From Stemphylium vesicarium (lineage: Eukaryota; Ascomycota; Dothideomycetes; Pleosporales; Pleosporaceae), in the NCBI GenBank assembly GCA_004380135.1, contig QXCR01000098.1, forward strand, positions 50,307 through 114,306: a stretch of 64,000 bases of DNA, in the 5' to 3' direction. Positions 44,455 to 56,072 of this stretch are shown here, one piece after another. The notes under the pieces were generated by a model, which was given only the letters and a program-made list of their open reading frames with translations, was not told the origin of the DNA and ran no database searches. The stretch's first letter is position 1; every line of letters starts with the position of its first letter. The translations under genes were made by a program, and so were the position numbers.

Positions 44455-45507
44455 ACTCGGTATTATTATTGTTGTTGTTGTTGTATTAGTTCGTGGTTGA
44501 CCTGCAACTGTCTCGATGGTCGTGTGCGGCAGATGAAGGACATGCGTCGTTTACGAGCGAGAGGATGTGTGGATTAGGCGTGGGGCGCGACAAAGATGCT
44601 CCAGTGATTGACAAAAGCCGATGATAGCAATAGCAGAGAACAATACACTGTAATCACACCCCGATTGATAGCCGGGAGCGGAATGGCAGAACTAAGCAGG
44701 GCCCATGCGACTGACGTCTCGCCTTGGTTGGGTGTTTACCGACTCGGTCGCTGCTTCCCCAGCAACGCCCGCTTACTAGAGCACCAACCACAAAACCGCC
44801 CCACTTATCTTCAACACGTCACACTGTCTTCACCTCCACACCGCGCCCAAGGCTGGACATCAACCCTGCTACGGTGCATGATGCGCCTTGTACTGGACGC
44901 AGGGCAATTTCGCGATATCTGACCTGCCTCCAGTTGCATGCCTCCGGCCAAAAGACGCCGAGAGTTTCTGACAGCACGGCAAAGAGAAACATAGTTTGAA
45001 CATGTACGGCTGGATATCGATACGCTAAACAAGCCTCTTCGACAGTCGATCCCCCTTAGCTCCGATGCCCACGACTCGTACCCCATTTTGTCGGTGACAC
45101 GCTGCCCATTGCGAGAACTGCACAAACGTCAAAGTTGGGCTCTCATCGGAAGAAACCCACCGCGTCGGCCAGGCCGTGCGCGACATCTTTGATCGGGCAT
45201 GACTGTGGGGTGTGCAGACGGGACCATGACTGAAAGAGCTAGTTACCATTGTCTTTACTATGGGTATTGCATATGACCGGTAAGCTTGCCAAGTGGTCAG
45301 CCAATCTCAAGATTGCACTTGTATCCACAAAAGATCATCACGAAGACAAGTGAAAGACACGTATAAAGGTGAACGCATTGTGATTTTGACGGAGAGCTAC
45401 TCAATGCGGGTATAGGTAGAAAATAGCGCCGCTGGGGCGGATGATGGCAAAAATCGATTCCCCCTCCTCAACTTGTCTGCTGGTGAGCGAGTGACAGTAT
45501 CAATCGT
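44455..45507. other. Intergenic, cyk3 upstream and LPMO 3' flank
   Basis: A TTG/TTA microsatellite (ttattattgttgttgttgttgtatt, near 44462-44486) lies directly upstream of the cyk3 start. No gene supported in the rest. Confidence 0.45.
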
Positions 45508-46262
45508 TTACTGTCCGTTCCACATCTTGGGGCCGGGCATCGGGTAGGAGGTGGGGTTGTTCCACTTGTTGAAGGCAATGCCAGCGTCGTTGGCCTTGTA
45601 GATACCCGGAATCTTGGCAGTAGGAGACGGGTTGCCGGTGCCAGAGGACTCGATGTTGAGCTGGAAGCACTCCATGTAGAATTGGGCCTTTCCGACGTGT
45701 CCCTCGTGAATGGCGATGTGCTCGACGCGGACGAGGTATTCACCGGCAGGAAGGTCTGGATAGGTTAGTATGCGACTTTGGTCAAACTTGGATGAAGCAG
45801 CGACTTACTCTCCTGGATGGTCCACTCAAGGCGGTCCTTTTGCCAGCTCTCCCAGGCAGTGTCGACACCGGGCTGGCTGGGGTTGATGAGGCCACTCTCC
45901 ATGACCTTAACCCAGTCACCGGAGCCATCGTAGTCAGCAACCTTGCCGGGAGCCTTGGAAACGTAGACGAAGCCAGGACCGGGGTGCTCAATCTTCTCGT
46001 TGTTGAACAACTTGAAGCCGAGCTTGGATCCAGCCTTGACGGTGTAGGTGGCGGTGTTGCCAGCTACAGCACCCTTGTTGCAGCGGAGGTCAGGGGAGTT
46101 GATGACCTCGTTGGGGAAGGACGGCATGTACGAGTTGCTGTTCTTGCGGGCGTAGGCGTAGTCGCCTCCAATCGCCTGACCGTCGACGATGAGCTGGTTC
46201 ATGATGTAGTGAGCGTTGGCCGCCATGGGCGCAAGCAGAGCAAGAAAAGCACCAGTCTTCAT
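45508..46262 (-). CDS. AA9 lytic polysaccharide monooxygenase, 233 aa
   Basis: Exons 46262-45809 and 45755-45508 with a 53-nt intron (GTAAGT...ACTAAC...CCAG); total 702 nt. The signal peptide MKTGAFLALLAPMAANA ends directly before His18 (HYIMNQLIVDG), which becomes the N-terminal copper ligand. The second ligand lies in EHPGPGFVYV, and the axial Gln and Tyr are in GKAQFYMECFQL. The enzyme is secreted and cleaves cellulose or related beta-glucans by oxidation. There is no cellulose-binding module or linker. Two cysteines (RCNKG, MECFQ) fit a conserved AA9 disulfide. The second exon is essential because it carries the Gln and Tyr. Confidence 0.93.
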
Positions 46263-46391
46263 GTTGAAGGGGAAAAGAGTGGATTGAATATGTTCAAAAA
46301 GAAGTGAATGTGGTGAAAAGAAAGCGAATGTAAGAGTTGGAATCGAAAGCTGATGTTTGCGATGATTTCTACAGGAGGACGAACTCGTAGC

Positions 46392-46399
46392 TACTTATA
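46392..46399 (-). promoter_or_regulatory. TATA box (TATAAGTA) of the AA9 gene
   Basis: TATAAGTA on the minus strand about 130 nt upstream of the AA9 start codon. A GTGGGG hexamer (CreA-type SYGGRG consensus, on the minus strand) lies further upstream near 46513, compatible with carbon repression, but such hexamers are common by chance. Confidence 0.5.
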
Positions 46400-46799
46400 C
46401 TCCAACTGATCCCAACAGATTCACCGCATCATCTCCTACTTGGGACGATGCCCTCAGTTCCGTCCCGGTGTCTGACAACCAAGACATTCCCTTCATCTAT
46501 TCCGGTCGTACCAACCCCACAAAGCGCCGTCATGGGCCCGTCAAACCCACACGCATAGAATGTTTTCTTTGTTCTAGTCTCCGATTTAATTCATTACAGG
46601 AGCGCCAACCTGTCGTTGAAACGAATTTAAGCGGTGGCCAAGCCTAACCACCACCAAACAAGACCCAACGCTGCCAAGCTCCCGAGGGGATCATATGTTT
46701 CAAGCCCCGATTCTCAATCACCTTGGCACTATGCAGAAACTCTCGCGTAGACTTGTGCCAATTCCCCATTCGTTATGCAAGTGCTGGGCCGCGGTATCC
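46400..46799. other. AA9 upstream region
   Basis: Remainder of the AA9 promoter up to the 3' end of the next minus-strand gene. No coding frame supported. Confidence 0.4.
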
Positions 46800-48008
46800 C
46801 TATCTGTCACCATGCGAAAGCGAATCGCCATGACCTTCGGCTACTAAATCGGGTAAGTGCAGCCGCTGAAGAACCACATCAATCTTGTTGCTGTGCTTGA
46901 CGTACTCTCTACGTCGATGTTCCAGCTTTCTCAGCATTGTTCCCAACGAAACATCGTAGCACCCACCAATCTCTTCTTTGCGTGCAGCTAGGAGCAAAGC
47001 ATACACCTCGCGGTCCAGCTCGATGTCGCCCTGCACATAGGCAATCCAATCGCGCACGATTGGCTGCAAAATCGCTGGCAGCATGTCGATTCGGTCGTGC
47101 AATGGTGCTCGGCAGTTCGGGCACGTCGGACTTCCCTGTTACTCGCTGCTATGCCAGGAATCGACCCACGACTGGAGGCAGTCCTTCCCAAAAAAGTGCG
47201 CGCAATGCATCTTAACTGCATGCTCGACATCTCCAGTTCCAGCGTCGGAGAAATGAAAAGAACGGATAGGGCAGTCCTCGTGGTCGGAGCTGATGGCCTC
47301 GCAGGTCGCAGGTGTGGTGAAATTTTCCACTGGCTTGGATGAGTTTGCAGAGATGAGACCTTCACGAACACAACGCGAGTAGAGCCTCTCCAACATCAGG
47401 TATTCCCTCGACACTGTCCATCCCACGAGCTTAAACATGACTTGCCACTCTAGAGTCAGCGGTGACCCACGATAGGCATAGCACATCCACTTGTACCGCT
47501 CCGGTAATACAAGTCGCTGCGTTGAAACATCAAGCGTAAAGTCGTCGTTATCATACCGCAGGCTGCCGTCAGTCAGAAAGGTGGGCCTACCTGCTTCATT
47601 TCGCCGAAGCAAGAATATAACCCGGGCTATAGCGATGTGGGAGTGGCAGCCACAGAACGCCACATCCTCAACGTTTGCCCAATCCTCTACTTCGTCTTCA
47701 GACGGAAGGGGAGACCATTCTCGATCAGATGTTCGATATCGTAGCTCGCGCTCCAGAGCCATCATCGCCCACGGTGTCTTGACGTGTTTGTTCTGTACGT
47801 CGACGCTCCACCAAGCAGGCCTCAGTGCAATCCAGTCTTCCCTGAAGATTATCTCGGCGTGCTTTTCGTATAGGTCGAGCGCTCGTATCCAGGAGCCGAG
47901 CAGTTCCAATGGCGACATGTCTTCGAATCTTGTGTGCTGCATAAAGGCTTCCATCTCGTTGCGGAGTGCCTCGCAGTCATGGTTTCGGACATTTCTAAAG
48001 GAACTCAT
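46800..48008 (-). pseudogene. RING-finger protein interrupted by in-frame TAA
   Basis: One minus-strand frame runs from ATG 48008 (MSSFRNVRNHDCEA) to 46800, broken only by TAA at 47141-47139. The stop falls inside the RING, between the HFFGKDCLQSW part and the CPNCRAPL part, so the intact reading would be a RING of the common fungal C-x-H-x-FG-x-x-C type. The first ligand pair is also damaged (CPIR instead of CPxC). About 400 codons in all. No GT-AG intron that removes the stop was found. Most likely a decayed E3 ligase-like gene; a translated product would lack the second half of the zinc site. Confidence 0.7.
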
Positions 48009-49221
48009 CGTTATTTTTTTTGTAACAGTTCATAATGTAAGTTCTGATTTATGGTATGCGTTTGTCTGATCGTATGTGATCAGGAGGAGGGAAGCAAGTT
48101 ATAGGGATAGGTAGCACGACCCTGTACTAGTACAGTGTTCCGTTCACGCGCTGGCTATTCACTATGAGTAGGAACACTATCACCGAGATGAAGAAGGGGA
48201 AGGAAACATCACATTGAGCTATCAGCAAACAAGAGAGGGGAAGTAGACTTCAAGAAGATGCCGAAGGAGGGTTACACCGGATGTTTTTCGATAAGCGTGC
48301 GAGAATGTATAATGCATGTGGGGAGATCTTGCTCTTCATCTCTCTTGGACGGGGTCTGACATCTTGGCATTGCCCTTATTCTTCCAACGCCGCAACTGCG
48401 ATTTGCTCAAAAAACAGCCATACCCATCCTACTCTACATTTTACACCGCCAGAGGAAACAAAGTTCGAGCCACGTGAGCATTGTGAAGATAGGAATACAC
48501 AGCGACCCGTGCGAAGGAAATGACGGGTAAGAATGACTGTTGGTTTCATGGCGACGATACCATATGTCGCGGCTAAGCTTTTCGCGAGTCATCCCCGCCG
48601 TTCAGATCAGCGTATCAACCGCGTCGGTCGATTAGCGACACCGCGGGAGTCAACGGACGGGTCGAAGCGAGGATTGCGAAGAGGTGCTCGATGTTTTCAT
48701 AAGCCTTGAAGAAGACGCTGTTTCGGTCCGTGTACCGAAGTTCGTGTTATTTGAACCGGTTCTTCGTTACCCACGCCAAAAGGCAAAGCAGCGAATGAAG
48801 CAAAGGGCCGTTCGCAACAATGATACGACAAACACTTTCCAGAATGAACGACGCAGTACCTGCTCCTAGGAAGTGTACCTCTGGGCGCTTCCTTGGAGAA
48901 TTTTCACCACGAAAACATGTACGTCTTGCGTCCTGTCGGAGAGAAGGGCTTACAGTCATACCCGTTGCTCGTCATCGCCAACATCACAGTCACACCAACA
49001 CTCAAGTCATAGCAACAGCACCATGTTAGATGACGCTTTCTCCACTATCGCCAACACTCAGTGTATCCTTTAGCATGCCCAGTCATGGCTTTTCAGTCAT
49101 ATCGCTGTAGTCATGTCGTGCGCACAGGTCGTAGTCTGTATTGCAAAGCTTTGTGGGAAAAGTATAAAGAGTATTGTATGCCTGCAGGAATAGTAGCATC
49201 AAAGCTTCAACATCTAACAAA
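48009..49221. other. Intergenic, no supported gene
   Basis: Divergent region. A TATAAAG box (49163-49169) lies about 55 nt upstream of the start at 49222. Short frames elsewhere have no domain. Confidence 0.4.
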
Positions 49222-49555
49222 ATGAACCTCGAAACACCAGCTCACAGACAAGAAGTCCTCAAAGTACCAGCTCACGGACGAGAAGTCTTCGACAACGCGC
49301 ATCCTGGTAAACGGAATGGATGGACCGCATACGATTGTCTTAAAAGTTATGAAGTACTACTCCAAACGGTTCATGGCGAAAGGGTGAAAGAAAAAGGTGA
49401 CCGTTGGAACAAGCTTGATTCACTCTTACTGGGTGTGAAGGAGCAAGATGCAGACAAGGAGTCCCCTCCCTATCAGTCAGGAAAAGAAGGTAAGAGCATT
49501 ACCGGATTCCGTGACTATCAAGCTAACTATGACAGCTATCCACATATCACCCTAG
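49222..49555 (+). CDS. Hypothetical small protein, two exons, about 95 aa
   Basis: From ATG 49222 (MNLETPAHRQEVLKVPAHGREVF) the frame continues to 49489. A well-formed intron (49490-49535, 46 nt, GTAAGA, GCTAACT, GACAG) then leads to a short exon ending with TAG at 49555. Read through, the same frame ends at 49578 with 118 residues. The N-terminus holds two similar units, TPAHRQEVLK and VPAHGREVFD. A TATAAAG box stands upstream. No known domain. The following frame at 49717 may be a broken continuation of the same ancestral gene. Confidence 0.45.
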
Positions 49556-49716
49556 GAAATGATTTCAAGACTAGATAATGTTAAGTGGAGAGTAGCGACT
49601 TATATGGAGAGACAGAAAGAAAGACCTGCGTGGTCCATGAAACAATTTAGAGTGGGCCCACGGGATCGGAGGATCCAGATTTCGATCTACACAACCCAGC
49701 GCGCAAGGCCATTCCG

Positions 49717-49989
49717 ATGAGAGACTGGTCCAAGGAAATCATCATGACTGCGTTCCAGCATAGGCAAGAGGAGATACATCATTTCCTGGACGACGAGTGG
49801 AGCAAGGAAACTGTTTACAGCTCCTTTGAAAATATCGTGGACAGGTTGATTTCGTCTCCTCAAGAAATTGAGGATACAATCAAACAGCGATTCCGCGACG
49901 CGTTGGCAGATGCTAAGAAGACGCTGGTGGCCGCACACGCCATGATTGAATATACTGAGTGGTTGGTGGTATACGATGAGAACAACTAG
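49717..49989 (+). CDS. Hypothetical helical protein or gene fragment, 90 aa
   Basis: An open frame with amphipathic helices (MTAFQHRQEEIHHFLDDEW, QRFRDALADAKKTLVAAHAM). The same frame stays open upstream to a TAG at 49648 and reads SEDPDFDLHNPARKAIP, which looks coding, so the true start may lie before an intron whose acceptor is that TTTAG. It could be the 3' part of the gene at 49222, but the phases I tried did not join. Function unknown. Confidence 0.35.
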   Translation: MRDWSKEIIMTAFQHRQEEIHHFLDDEWSKETVYSSFENIVDRLISSPQEIEDTIKQRFRDALADAKKTLVAAHAMIEYTEWLVVYDENN

Positions 49990-50242
49990 GTGAAAGGTTG
50001 AGCTTATGTCTTATACTAATCGGATTCAGGAGATGATAACTTCGGTACACTTGGGCGTCATCTTGCATCACCTACACTCATTCAATACAAAAAAATGCTA
50101 GAAACGATGAGGCAATATGTAGTCAGAGGCATGTTTGCATCAACATACCGACTCAACCACCTCTTGATACCACTATAACGCTGCTCAGGACTAGACTAAC
50201 CAAAGCACGACAGCGTCTCTTGAGTCGCTTAAATCTTATTTT

Positions 50243-50671
50243 ATAGCATCATCCTTCATACTACTCTGCAGCCATATGAGATAACGGGCGGCGCGCTTTC
50301 CAATGAACTCATCACTTTCACTCAACATGTCCAAAAGCATGTTCCTGATGGGTACATAGCGACCTTTCTCGAATACGGGACGCTCAAGGATCCTATACAT
50401 CCAGCGTTTAACCGCTAGAAACTCTTTTAGATTGATGCCGGACTAGTCTAGCAGTAGTCAGCTACGGTAAAGTACCACAGCATCCTGTCTTTGGAAAGTG
50501 AACGGGGAACATACTGGTGGTGGAGACATATCCCCAACACGAGATGTCAGCAATAGTTAGTTTATCGCTAACGATAAAACCCGATTTTGACTCTTGGAGG
50601 TGGGTATCAAGTACACGGTACAGACGACGTGTCTCGTTCCCATAGCGGGTAAGGCCATATTCGATCTTCAC
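50243..50671 (-). pseudogene. Glutathione S-transferase C-terminal remnant
   Basis: The minus strand encodes VKIEYGLTRYGNETRRLY, LDTHLQESKSGFIVSDKLTIADISCWGYV and, 3' of a likely intron, INLKEFLAVKRWMYRI-LERPVFEKGRYVP. These are the C-terminal helices of a Ure2-like fungal GST. The thioredoxin-fold N-terminal half with the catalytic residue is absent upstream. The two pieces do not join in phase with the strong GTATGT donor near 50517, which points to an indel. A 5'-truncated, frameshifted remnant is the best reading. Confidence 0.65.
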
Positions 50672-51157
50672 GGGCGTGAAACCTAGGCTGGATATTCAGC
50701 ACTTATCGAGCACACACAACCTCGTGCGTGTTCTGCGGCACTAACGATTAAAGTGGACTGCCGGACCCTGCATAGGGCCCAACCTGCCTAACTACCACAC
50801 CAACTAAACTTCCACGTTAGAGCCACAATCGACATTGACCTTCCGAAGCTACTTCTCCCGAACCGATCTACACCTCAATGTTGACAAAATGACTGCTTAC
50901 TCCAAGTTTCGGGCCCCGCGGACTTGAGAGACCCAGATCCAAGTCTTGGCAAACTGACAAAAGTTTCCTGATCTAACCTAAGTAGGGTTGCACGGCGCTA
51001 ATTAGACGATTTGAGCCGCAGATGCCGTACGCTAGTGAGACTATAACCTTCCTGCAGGACATAAAAAGATGGGTCATTTCGCGGTCGTTGTATCATCGAT
51101 CAATTATACAGAGCCCTTATCCCACCATTGTCAAACCCCGACCACTCGTACTTCATA
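50672..51157. other. Intergenic, upstream of SDR gene
   Basis: Upstream of the plus-strand SDR gene and of the GST remnant. No recognisable GST N-terminal domain was found here. Confidence 0.45.
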
Positions 51158-52084
51158 ATGGCCAGTTATCTAATCACAGGCTCCTCCAGAGGCATTGGCC
51201 TGGAACTTGTCTCCGCCTTGGCTCGCAAAGATGCGTCTGAAGTAGGAAAAGTGTTTGCTGCCGCTCGTACAGAGACTGCCGCTCTCAAGAACATCATCTT
51301 GGGTTCTGCTGGCCGCGTAGAATTCATCCCACTTGAGGTTACCTCCGAGAAGGGTGCGAAGGAGGCAGCTGAACGTGTGGAAAAGTCTCTTGGTGGTAAA
51401 GGAGTCGATGTTCTCGTCAACAATGCTGGCGTTGCAACCCTTACTGAAGGCGGCGTTCCAAACATGTGCGTATCCAAAAGGCCCAGTGTTTCTCATATAC
51501 ATGAGATGTTAACTCTTTATTAGGACCGATCTCATGGAAACATTGAATGTAAATGTCTTCGGAGTACACAATGTTACAAGAGCCTTTCTGCCGCTGCTCA
51601 AGAAGGGAGAGCTTAAGAAGGTCATCAACATGTATGTTTTCAGATCTCGATACAGCTGCGTTCTTTCTCTAATGTACCAATAGTTCCTCCTCTCTCGGCT
51701 CAATGGCCCTATCGGTCACTCTGGGCGAAGTCATGCCTGTCCCTGCCTACAAGGTATCCAAAGCCGCAGTTAATATGCTCACTGTGCAATATGCGGAATC
51801 TCTCCAGAACGATGGATTTACTTTTGTCGCTCTCTGTCCTGGTGTAAGTGTAGCCTTGCAATGTAGCCTTTCTTGTGGAATTACTAACAATCGCAATCTA
51901 GTGGGTCAAGACAGACATGGGAGGTGAGGGAGGTCAGTTGACTCCGGAACAAAGCGTGAACGGTATTCTTAGAATTCTTTCTCGCATTACTCCAGTAGAC
52001 AGCGGCAAGTTTATGGTAGTGGATGTTCCTGATTTTGAGCTTGATGGACAAAAGATCTATGACGGCTCAATTCGTCCATTTTAG
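51158..52084 (+). CDS. Short-chain dehydrogenase/reductase, classical type, 252 aa
   Basis: Four exons: 51158-51465, 51524-51631, 51684-51843 and 51902-52084; introns 58, 52 and 58 nt. Total 759 nt. Rossmann-fold motifs are TGSSRGIG (cofactor), NNAG, the catalytic serine in ISSSLGS and YKVSK, followed by CPGWVKTDMGG. It resembles the C-factor or sniffer-like group of NAD(P)H-dependent carbonyl reductases. Substrate unknown. It converges on the next SDR gene with 129 bp between stops; the two are not close paralogues. Confidence 0.9.
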
Positions 52085-52213
52085 GGCTAAGGCCTACACT
52101 AGTCTTATAGTCTCCTCTTGGGGATACGCTGCCATCCGAATGAGATTTGTTCTATATATACATTACAGTATATCTAAATAGTACCCTTTAAATGAAAGTC
52201 ATGACTCGTGCCA

Positions 52214-53191
52214 TCACACCTTAAGAGTGATCGTTGCAAGCGTAGGATCCTGCTCGAATTGCCCTTTCATCGCCACCAACTCCTCCACATCCCAGTTACT
52301 AAGAATGTACCTCCCCCTCAAAAACGCTGCTGCAGGACTAGCCAACCAGACCGCAAACCCACCAGACAGACTTTGGTCGTCCCAAGGAAAGGTATCTTTC
52401 AGTGCCTCCATAAACTTCGCAGCAGAAGGCGTGTACACGACACCAGGGTTAAAACTATGGATGCGGATAGGCGCACCAGGCAGCCTATCGACTTCAGAAT
52501 GAAGCTGCTGCATAGCACGGGAAAATGCCAGTTTGCTCGCACCGTACGTGGCCTGGCCCGGGACAACCACATACGACACCACCGATGAAACGTCGAGAAC
52601 GACTTTCTGCTGGTGCGGATAGCGAAATGACGTGTCTGGCCTGACGACTCCGGTGAGAGTGGCGAGGGGGATGGCGGGCATCTCGGGCTTGAGGAAGGCA
52701 CGGACTAGGTTCAGGTTGCCGAGGAGGTTGGTTTCGAATGCATCGCGGTTGCTTTGCACTGAGTAGCCTAGGACGGTGTTGTCGAAACTGATGTGCGCCG
52801 CGCTTGTTACGAGGACATCGGCGTCTTTGGGTGCCGTGTCTGGGAGAGCGCCGGCGTTTAGGCGTGCCCTGATGTCGTCAAGGGCTTTGTCTACGGCCGC
52901 TTCATTCGTGATGTTCACGAGGTACGTCCATACCTCCGTCTTCCCGTCCGTAGATGCGATCTCAGCGCGCAGGTTCTTCGAAGCTTCATCTAATGCTTCC
53001 TGGCGACGCGCAATGATCACAACAGTCGCGGCTCCAGCTGTGGCGAAGCTTTGCGAAATGGCGTAGCCGATTCCGCTAGCACCACCAGAGACGATGACTG
53101 TCTTCCCCTGAGCAGAGTTGAGAGGGTTTGAGGGAGAGATGGCCGGGTACACGGTGTGGTGGACAGTCTTGGTGAGGTGTTGGAGATTCAT
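52214..53191 (-). CDS. Short-chain dehydrogenase/reductase, 325 aa
   Basis: Single exon. The cofactor motif is SGGASGIG (Ser in place of the usual Thr), the NNAG position reads TSAA, the catalytic serine is in DVSSVVS and the YxxxK motif is YGASK. The C-terminal part (WLASPAAAFLRGRYILSNWDVEEL) is common in fungal SDRs of secondary metabolism or detoxification. It likely uses NAD(P)H; substrate unknown. A TATATA element lies near 53309-53314, about 120 nt upstream of the start. Confidence 0.88.
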   Translation of the reverse strand: MNLQHLTKTVHHTVYPAISPSNPLNSAQGKTVIVSGGASGIGYAISQSFATAGAATVVIIARRQEALDEASKNLRAEIASTDGKTEVWTYLVNITNEAAVDKALDDIRARLNAGALPDTAPKDADVLVTSAAHISFDNTVLGYSVQSNRDAFETNLLGNLNLVRAFLKPEMPAIPLATLTGVVRPDTSFRYPHQQKVVLDVSSVVSYVVVPGQATYGASKLAFSRAMQQLHSEVDRLPGAPIRIHSFNPGVVYTPSAAKFMEALKDTFPWDDQSLSGGFAVWLASPAAAFLRGRYILSNWDVEELVAMKGQFEQDPTLATITLKV

Positions 53192-54171
53192 CCTTGAGGA
53201 TATCTAGGCAATATCGTGAGGTTGTTTTGGTAGTGTTGTATAGTCTGGATGTAGTGAAACGAAGAGATGTGTTAATGAACCTACGAATATACCGATACCC
53301 ACACTTCATATATAATTCAATTCCAAGTGTGTAATTTCATGGCGAGGAAACCCGGTTCGTGCGCTTTGGTCCATTACCGATTTAGTTGTAGTATATGCTT
53401 GCGTGCATCTTCTAGGATCATCGTACAGCGAAAAGGACACTCCGCTGAGTGAACTTCATATAACGGACGAAAAATCCGAAAATCGTCGAGTACTCCATTC
53501 ATTGGTCTCAACCTGCTTTGTCAGATACCAGTGCTTCGGCCCGACAGGACAATGTTGTTGACAGCGTACTATGTTATCCAGGGAAAGTATTGTATGTGGA
53601 GACTCTAGCAGGGGGTAGTATTAAGAAATAAGGCTGCACTAGTCCCAGAGTGAAGTCCCACTAAGCACGGAGTGAAGTAGGGAGCTCCAGAGGATTGCTT
53701 TCAGTTCGCTGACCTATGTTGATGATATTAATGTCGTTGTAAGAAGTGAAGCGCAGTCATGTTCGTACACTTGTTGCATGTATTGATTGCTCCAGTGGTT
53801 GTTTACCATTCTTCACCATCGGTAGTCTTCTCGGAAGTGATTGCTGATGCACATGGAATAGCTGTGATTCTCTTGATATGCCCGTTCAAGTTGTACCCGA
53901 AAACACATAATCCTCCTTCCAGCTGCCAAAGGTTTGCAGGTGACGTGGCTTGACAAACTCGCCCATCCATATATTGCATATGGGGAAGATCTTCATACGC
54001 CCAGAAAACCACATCAATAAGCCTGTTCGCGTTTGGCCCCTGTAGGAGGTGTTGAAGACGCCAAGATCTTGGCCCCTGTGATTAGCATACAATGTCAAGC
54101 GGAGCCTGGCTTAGTTCTCGGACTTCTCGGATATCTTCGAAACGTCTCTCGGCCCGAAATCTCGAGCTGCC
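53192..54171. other. Intergenic, no supported gene
   Basis: Divergent region. The phrase gagtgaagt is repeated directly at about 53650 and 53681. Short frames at 53759-54098 overlap on opposite strands and have no domain. Confidence 0.4.
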
Positions 54172-54579
54172 ATGTCCGAGGAATTTCGGCCCTCTGATTT
54201 CAAAGACTTGATCGACGTCGCATTAGTTCTTATAGCCGACAGTTACCGTTGCATAGAAAACTCCGCATCTCTCTCCAACCTTGACAGAGGCGCCAGTTCA
54301 CAGCTGGAGAAAAAGCGAGCCATGGACCAAGAATCAACCAGAATAGCAAAAGTCTTGCTACACCGTCATAGAGATCTTGACACGCACTACGGTTGGGTAT
54401 TGGCTTCTGACCGCGCGTGCATAGGGCGAGTGATCCGCGAATATTGCGAAGTGAGCAGAGGAACGGAAGCATGGTTCGAGGAGATGCTTGAGAGATTGGA
54501 GGCTACACGGGTTGCCATGGATGGCGTCGTTGAGGCATATGAGAGCGCTTTGTGCGCGCGGTGCGCTAAGTGCGGTTGA
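54172..54579 (+). CDS. Hypothetical protein, 135 aa, Cys-rich tail
   Basis: Single exon, starting MSEEFRPSDFKDLIDVALVLI. The protein is mostly charged helix and ends with CARCAKCG, a possible metal or redox motif. No known domain, signal peptide or membrane segment. Its stop is 113 bp from the end of the opposite-strand DUF7730-like pseudogene. Confidence 0.5.
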   Translation: MSEEFRPSDFKDLIDVALVLIADSYRCIENSASLSNLDRGASSQLEKKRAMDQESTRIAKVLLHRHRDLDTHYGWVLASDRACIGRVIREYCEVSRGTEAWFEEMLERLEATRVAMDGVVEAYESALCARCAKCG

Positions 54580-54692
54580 TGGCTGATGTTGATTTGCGGA
54601 GGTTGGAAAGATATATCCCTTAGGTTCGTGATCGCTACCCTTCGTTCGAATGCAGCTCCCGATGCTTAATCTCTAACTTTATGCAGGTAGAC

Positions 54693-55488
54693 TCAATACA
54701 GCATGAAGACGTCGAAATTGTATGGTCTTTTCTTATGCGTAATTCTGAACTTCTCCAGTTGGAGGGAGTTCTTCATCTCTTCAGGGACTTCGACGTTCAT
54801 TTCCAGTCCGAGAACTCCAGACTCGATACTTTGCAATGGCTGCAGAATAGATCTAAGAGCGTCAGGATCAAGAGTATTCTTTGTATCGCAATCGCGGAAG
54901 TTCCACACCGAAAGCTCGATGGACAGGGTCTGAAGTCTTCATAAAGTGCTCAAAGCATAGCACATCCGTCCCCATTTCTTGTAACTTTCTGGCGGGATAA
55001 TCGGAAGGTCTTGATCGAGGTTTTGAGGCGTCAGGAATGACGTCGAGATGTGGACATGCCGTAGTCTCTGCCAATGGGCTTGAGGCAATCGTGACCTAAA
55101 GGTGAGGACACCAGCAGCGCCCTTGAAACTAAAAGTGCTGGACAGGTACAGAATGCCGATCGCTTCCACATAGCTTCAGAAATCATCAGCTATAATGTCG
55201 ATGCTGTACCGCTGATACTCACATGCGCCTACAAACCAGTAAAAGATTCAACAAGTTATCATTCGAACGAGGTTCCATGCGATGACGAATCCGGGAATTG
55301 GTTCCAAAGATACCGAAATAAGTATGCTGCCACGTAGAGTGCGGACTGTCCACGTCTTCACAACGCCAATGGCCCTTACCATCGCCTCTGACGGGGTAGG
55401 GTGAAATGTGTAACAAACGTGTTGAATCGGTCAGTACACCCTCGTATACCAGCAGTCTGAGCTCGGCGGACAACAGACCAAATAGCAT
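54693..55488 (-). pseudogene. DUF7730-like protein gene with in-frame TGA
   Basis: Exon 1 runs 55488-55223 (MLFGLLSAELRLLVYEGVL), intron 55174-55222 (49 nt), exon 2 from 55173. The frame meets TGA at 54941-54939 but continues in the same frame (RLQTLSIELSVWNF...) to a stop at 54693. Fungal proteins of this type begin with an LPxELRLxIYE motif and then alternate helix and strand (F-box-like/DUF7730). It is a paralogue of the gene at 58254-59104: shared GHWRCED, TWQH, YVEA, FSFKG/FSFRG and HISTSFLTP. The TGA may be a point mutation of CGA. A shortened product of about 166 aa is possible. Confidence 0.7.
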
Positions 55489-56072
55489 GCTCTCAAGCTG
55501 TTGCTGGACGGGACCAATTGTGACCGAAGCCTGTGTGTATGGTTCAGGTATCGGGGGTACGTATCTGTGATACGTATTCTTTCGCCGAGCAGGCTCTCTC
55601 CGGTCAAAGATCTAGTGAAAGAATCGTCGCATATTTCGCGATTCGTCCCAGTGATTGAAAGGCAAAGAAAAGATCGTGGTGACCGGAAGTAACAAGAAGA
55701 AGACCAACAGTGAGAAGAAGAAGAAGACCGGAAGTGTCAAGAGAAAGACTGGGCGTTGTCAGAGGGGAGGGGTAAGAGCGGCACAGCACGCGTTACCTAG
55801 GTAATGCTATCTTGCTAGCCGAGCCCGCGGACGGCAAGCAGCATCTAGATCATCATGGCTGATTCAAACGTGAAAAACGACGAATACATACATACGAACG
55901 CGAATTGACGAGTAGTCGATGGGATGGCTGGAGGTGGGGAAAAGGTTCGCGTTATTCGCGACACGCGCTAAGCAAATCAGGGTTAGCTCGCGTGGCGGTT
56001 ACGGGCAGCCGAGGCGCGTCAATCCCCTCCCCGTGTCTATGCGTCATCCACCAGAACGAATATGTAAGCCTA
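55489..56072. other. Intergenic, no supported gene
   Basis: A purine-rich tract rich in agaag units lies near 55690-55735. No coding frame supported. Confidence 0.4.

Noticed and set aside
17642..45507. A biosynthetic gene cluster or other dedicated novel system
   Set aside because: Neighbouring genes are unrelated housekeeping functions; no synthase, transporter and regulator set is present.
45792..46307. 171-residue plus-strand frame
   Set aside because: Antisense to the AA9 exon 1, which has clear signal peptide and copper ligands.
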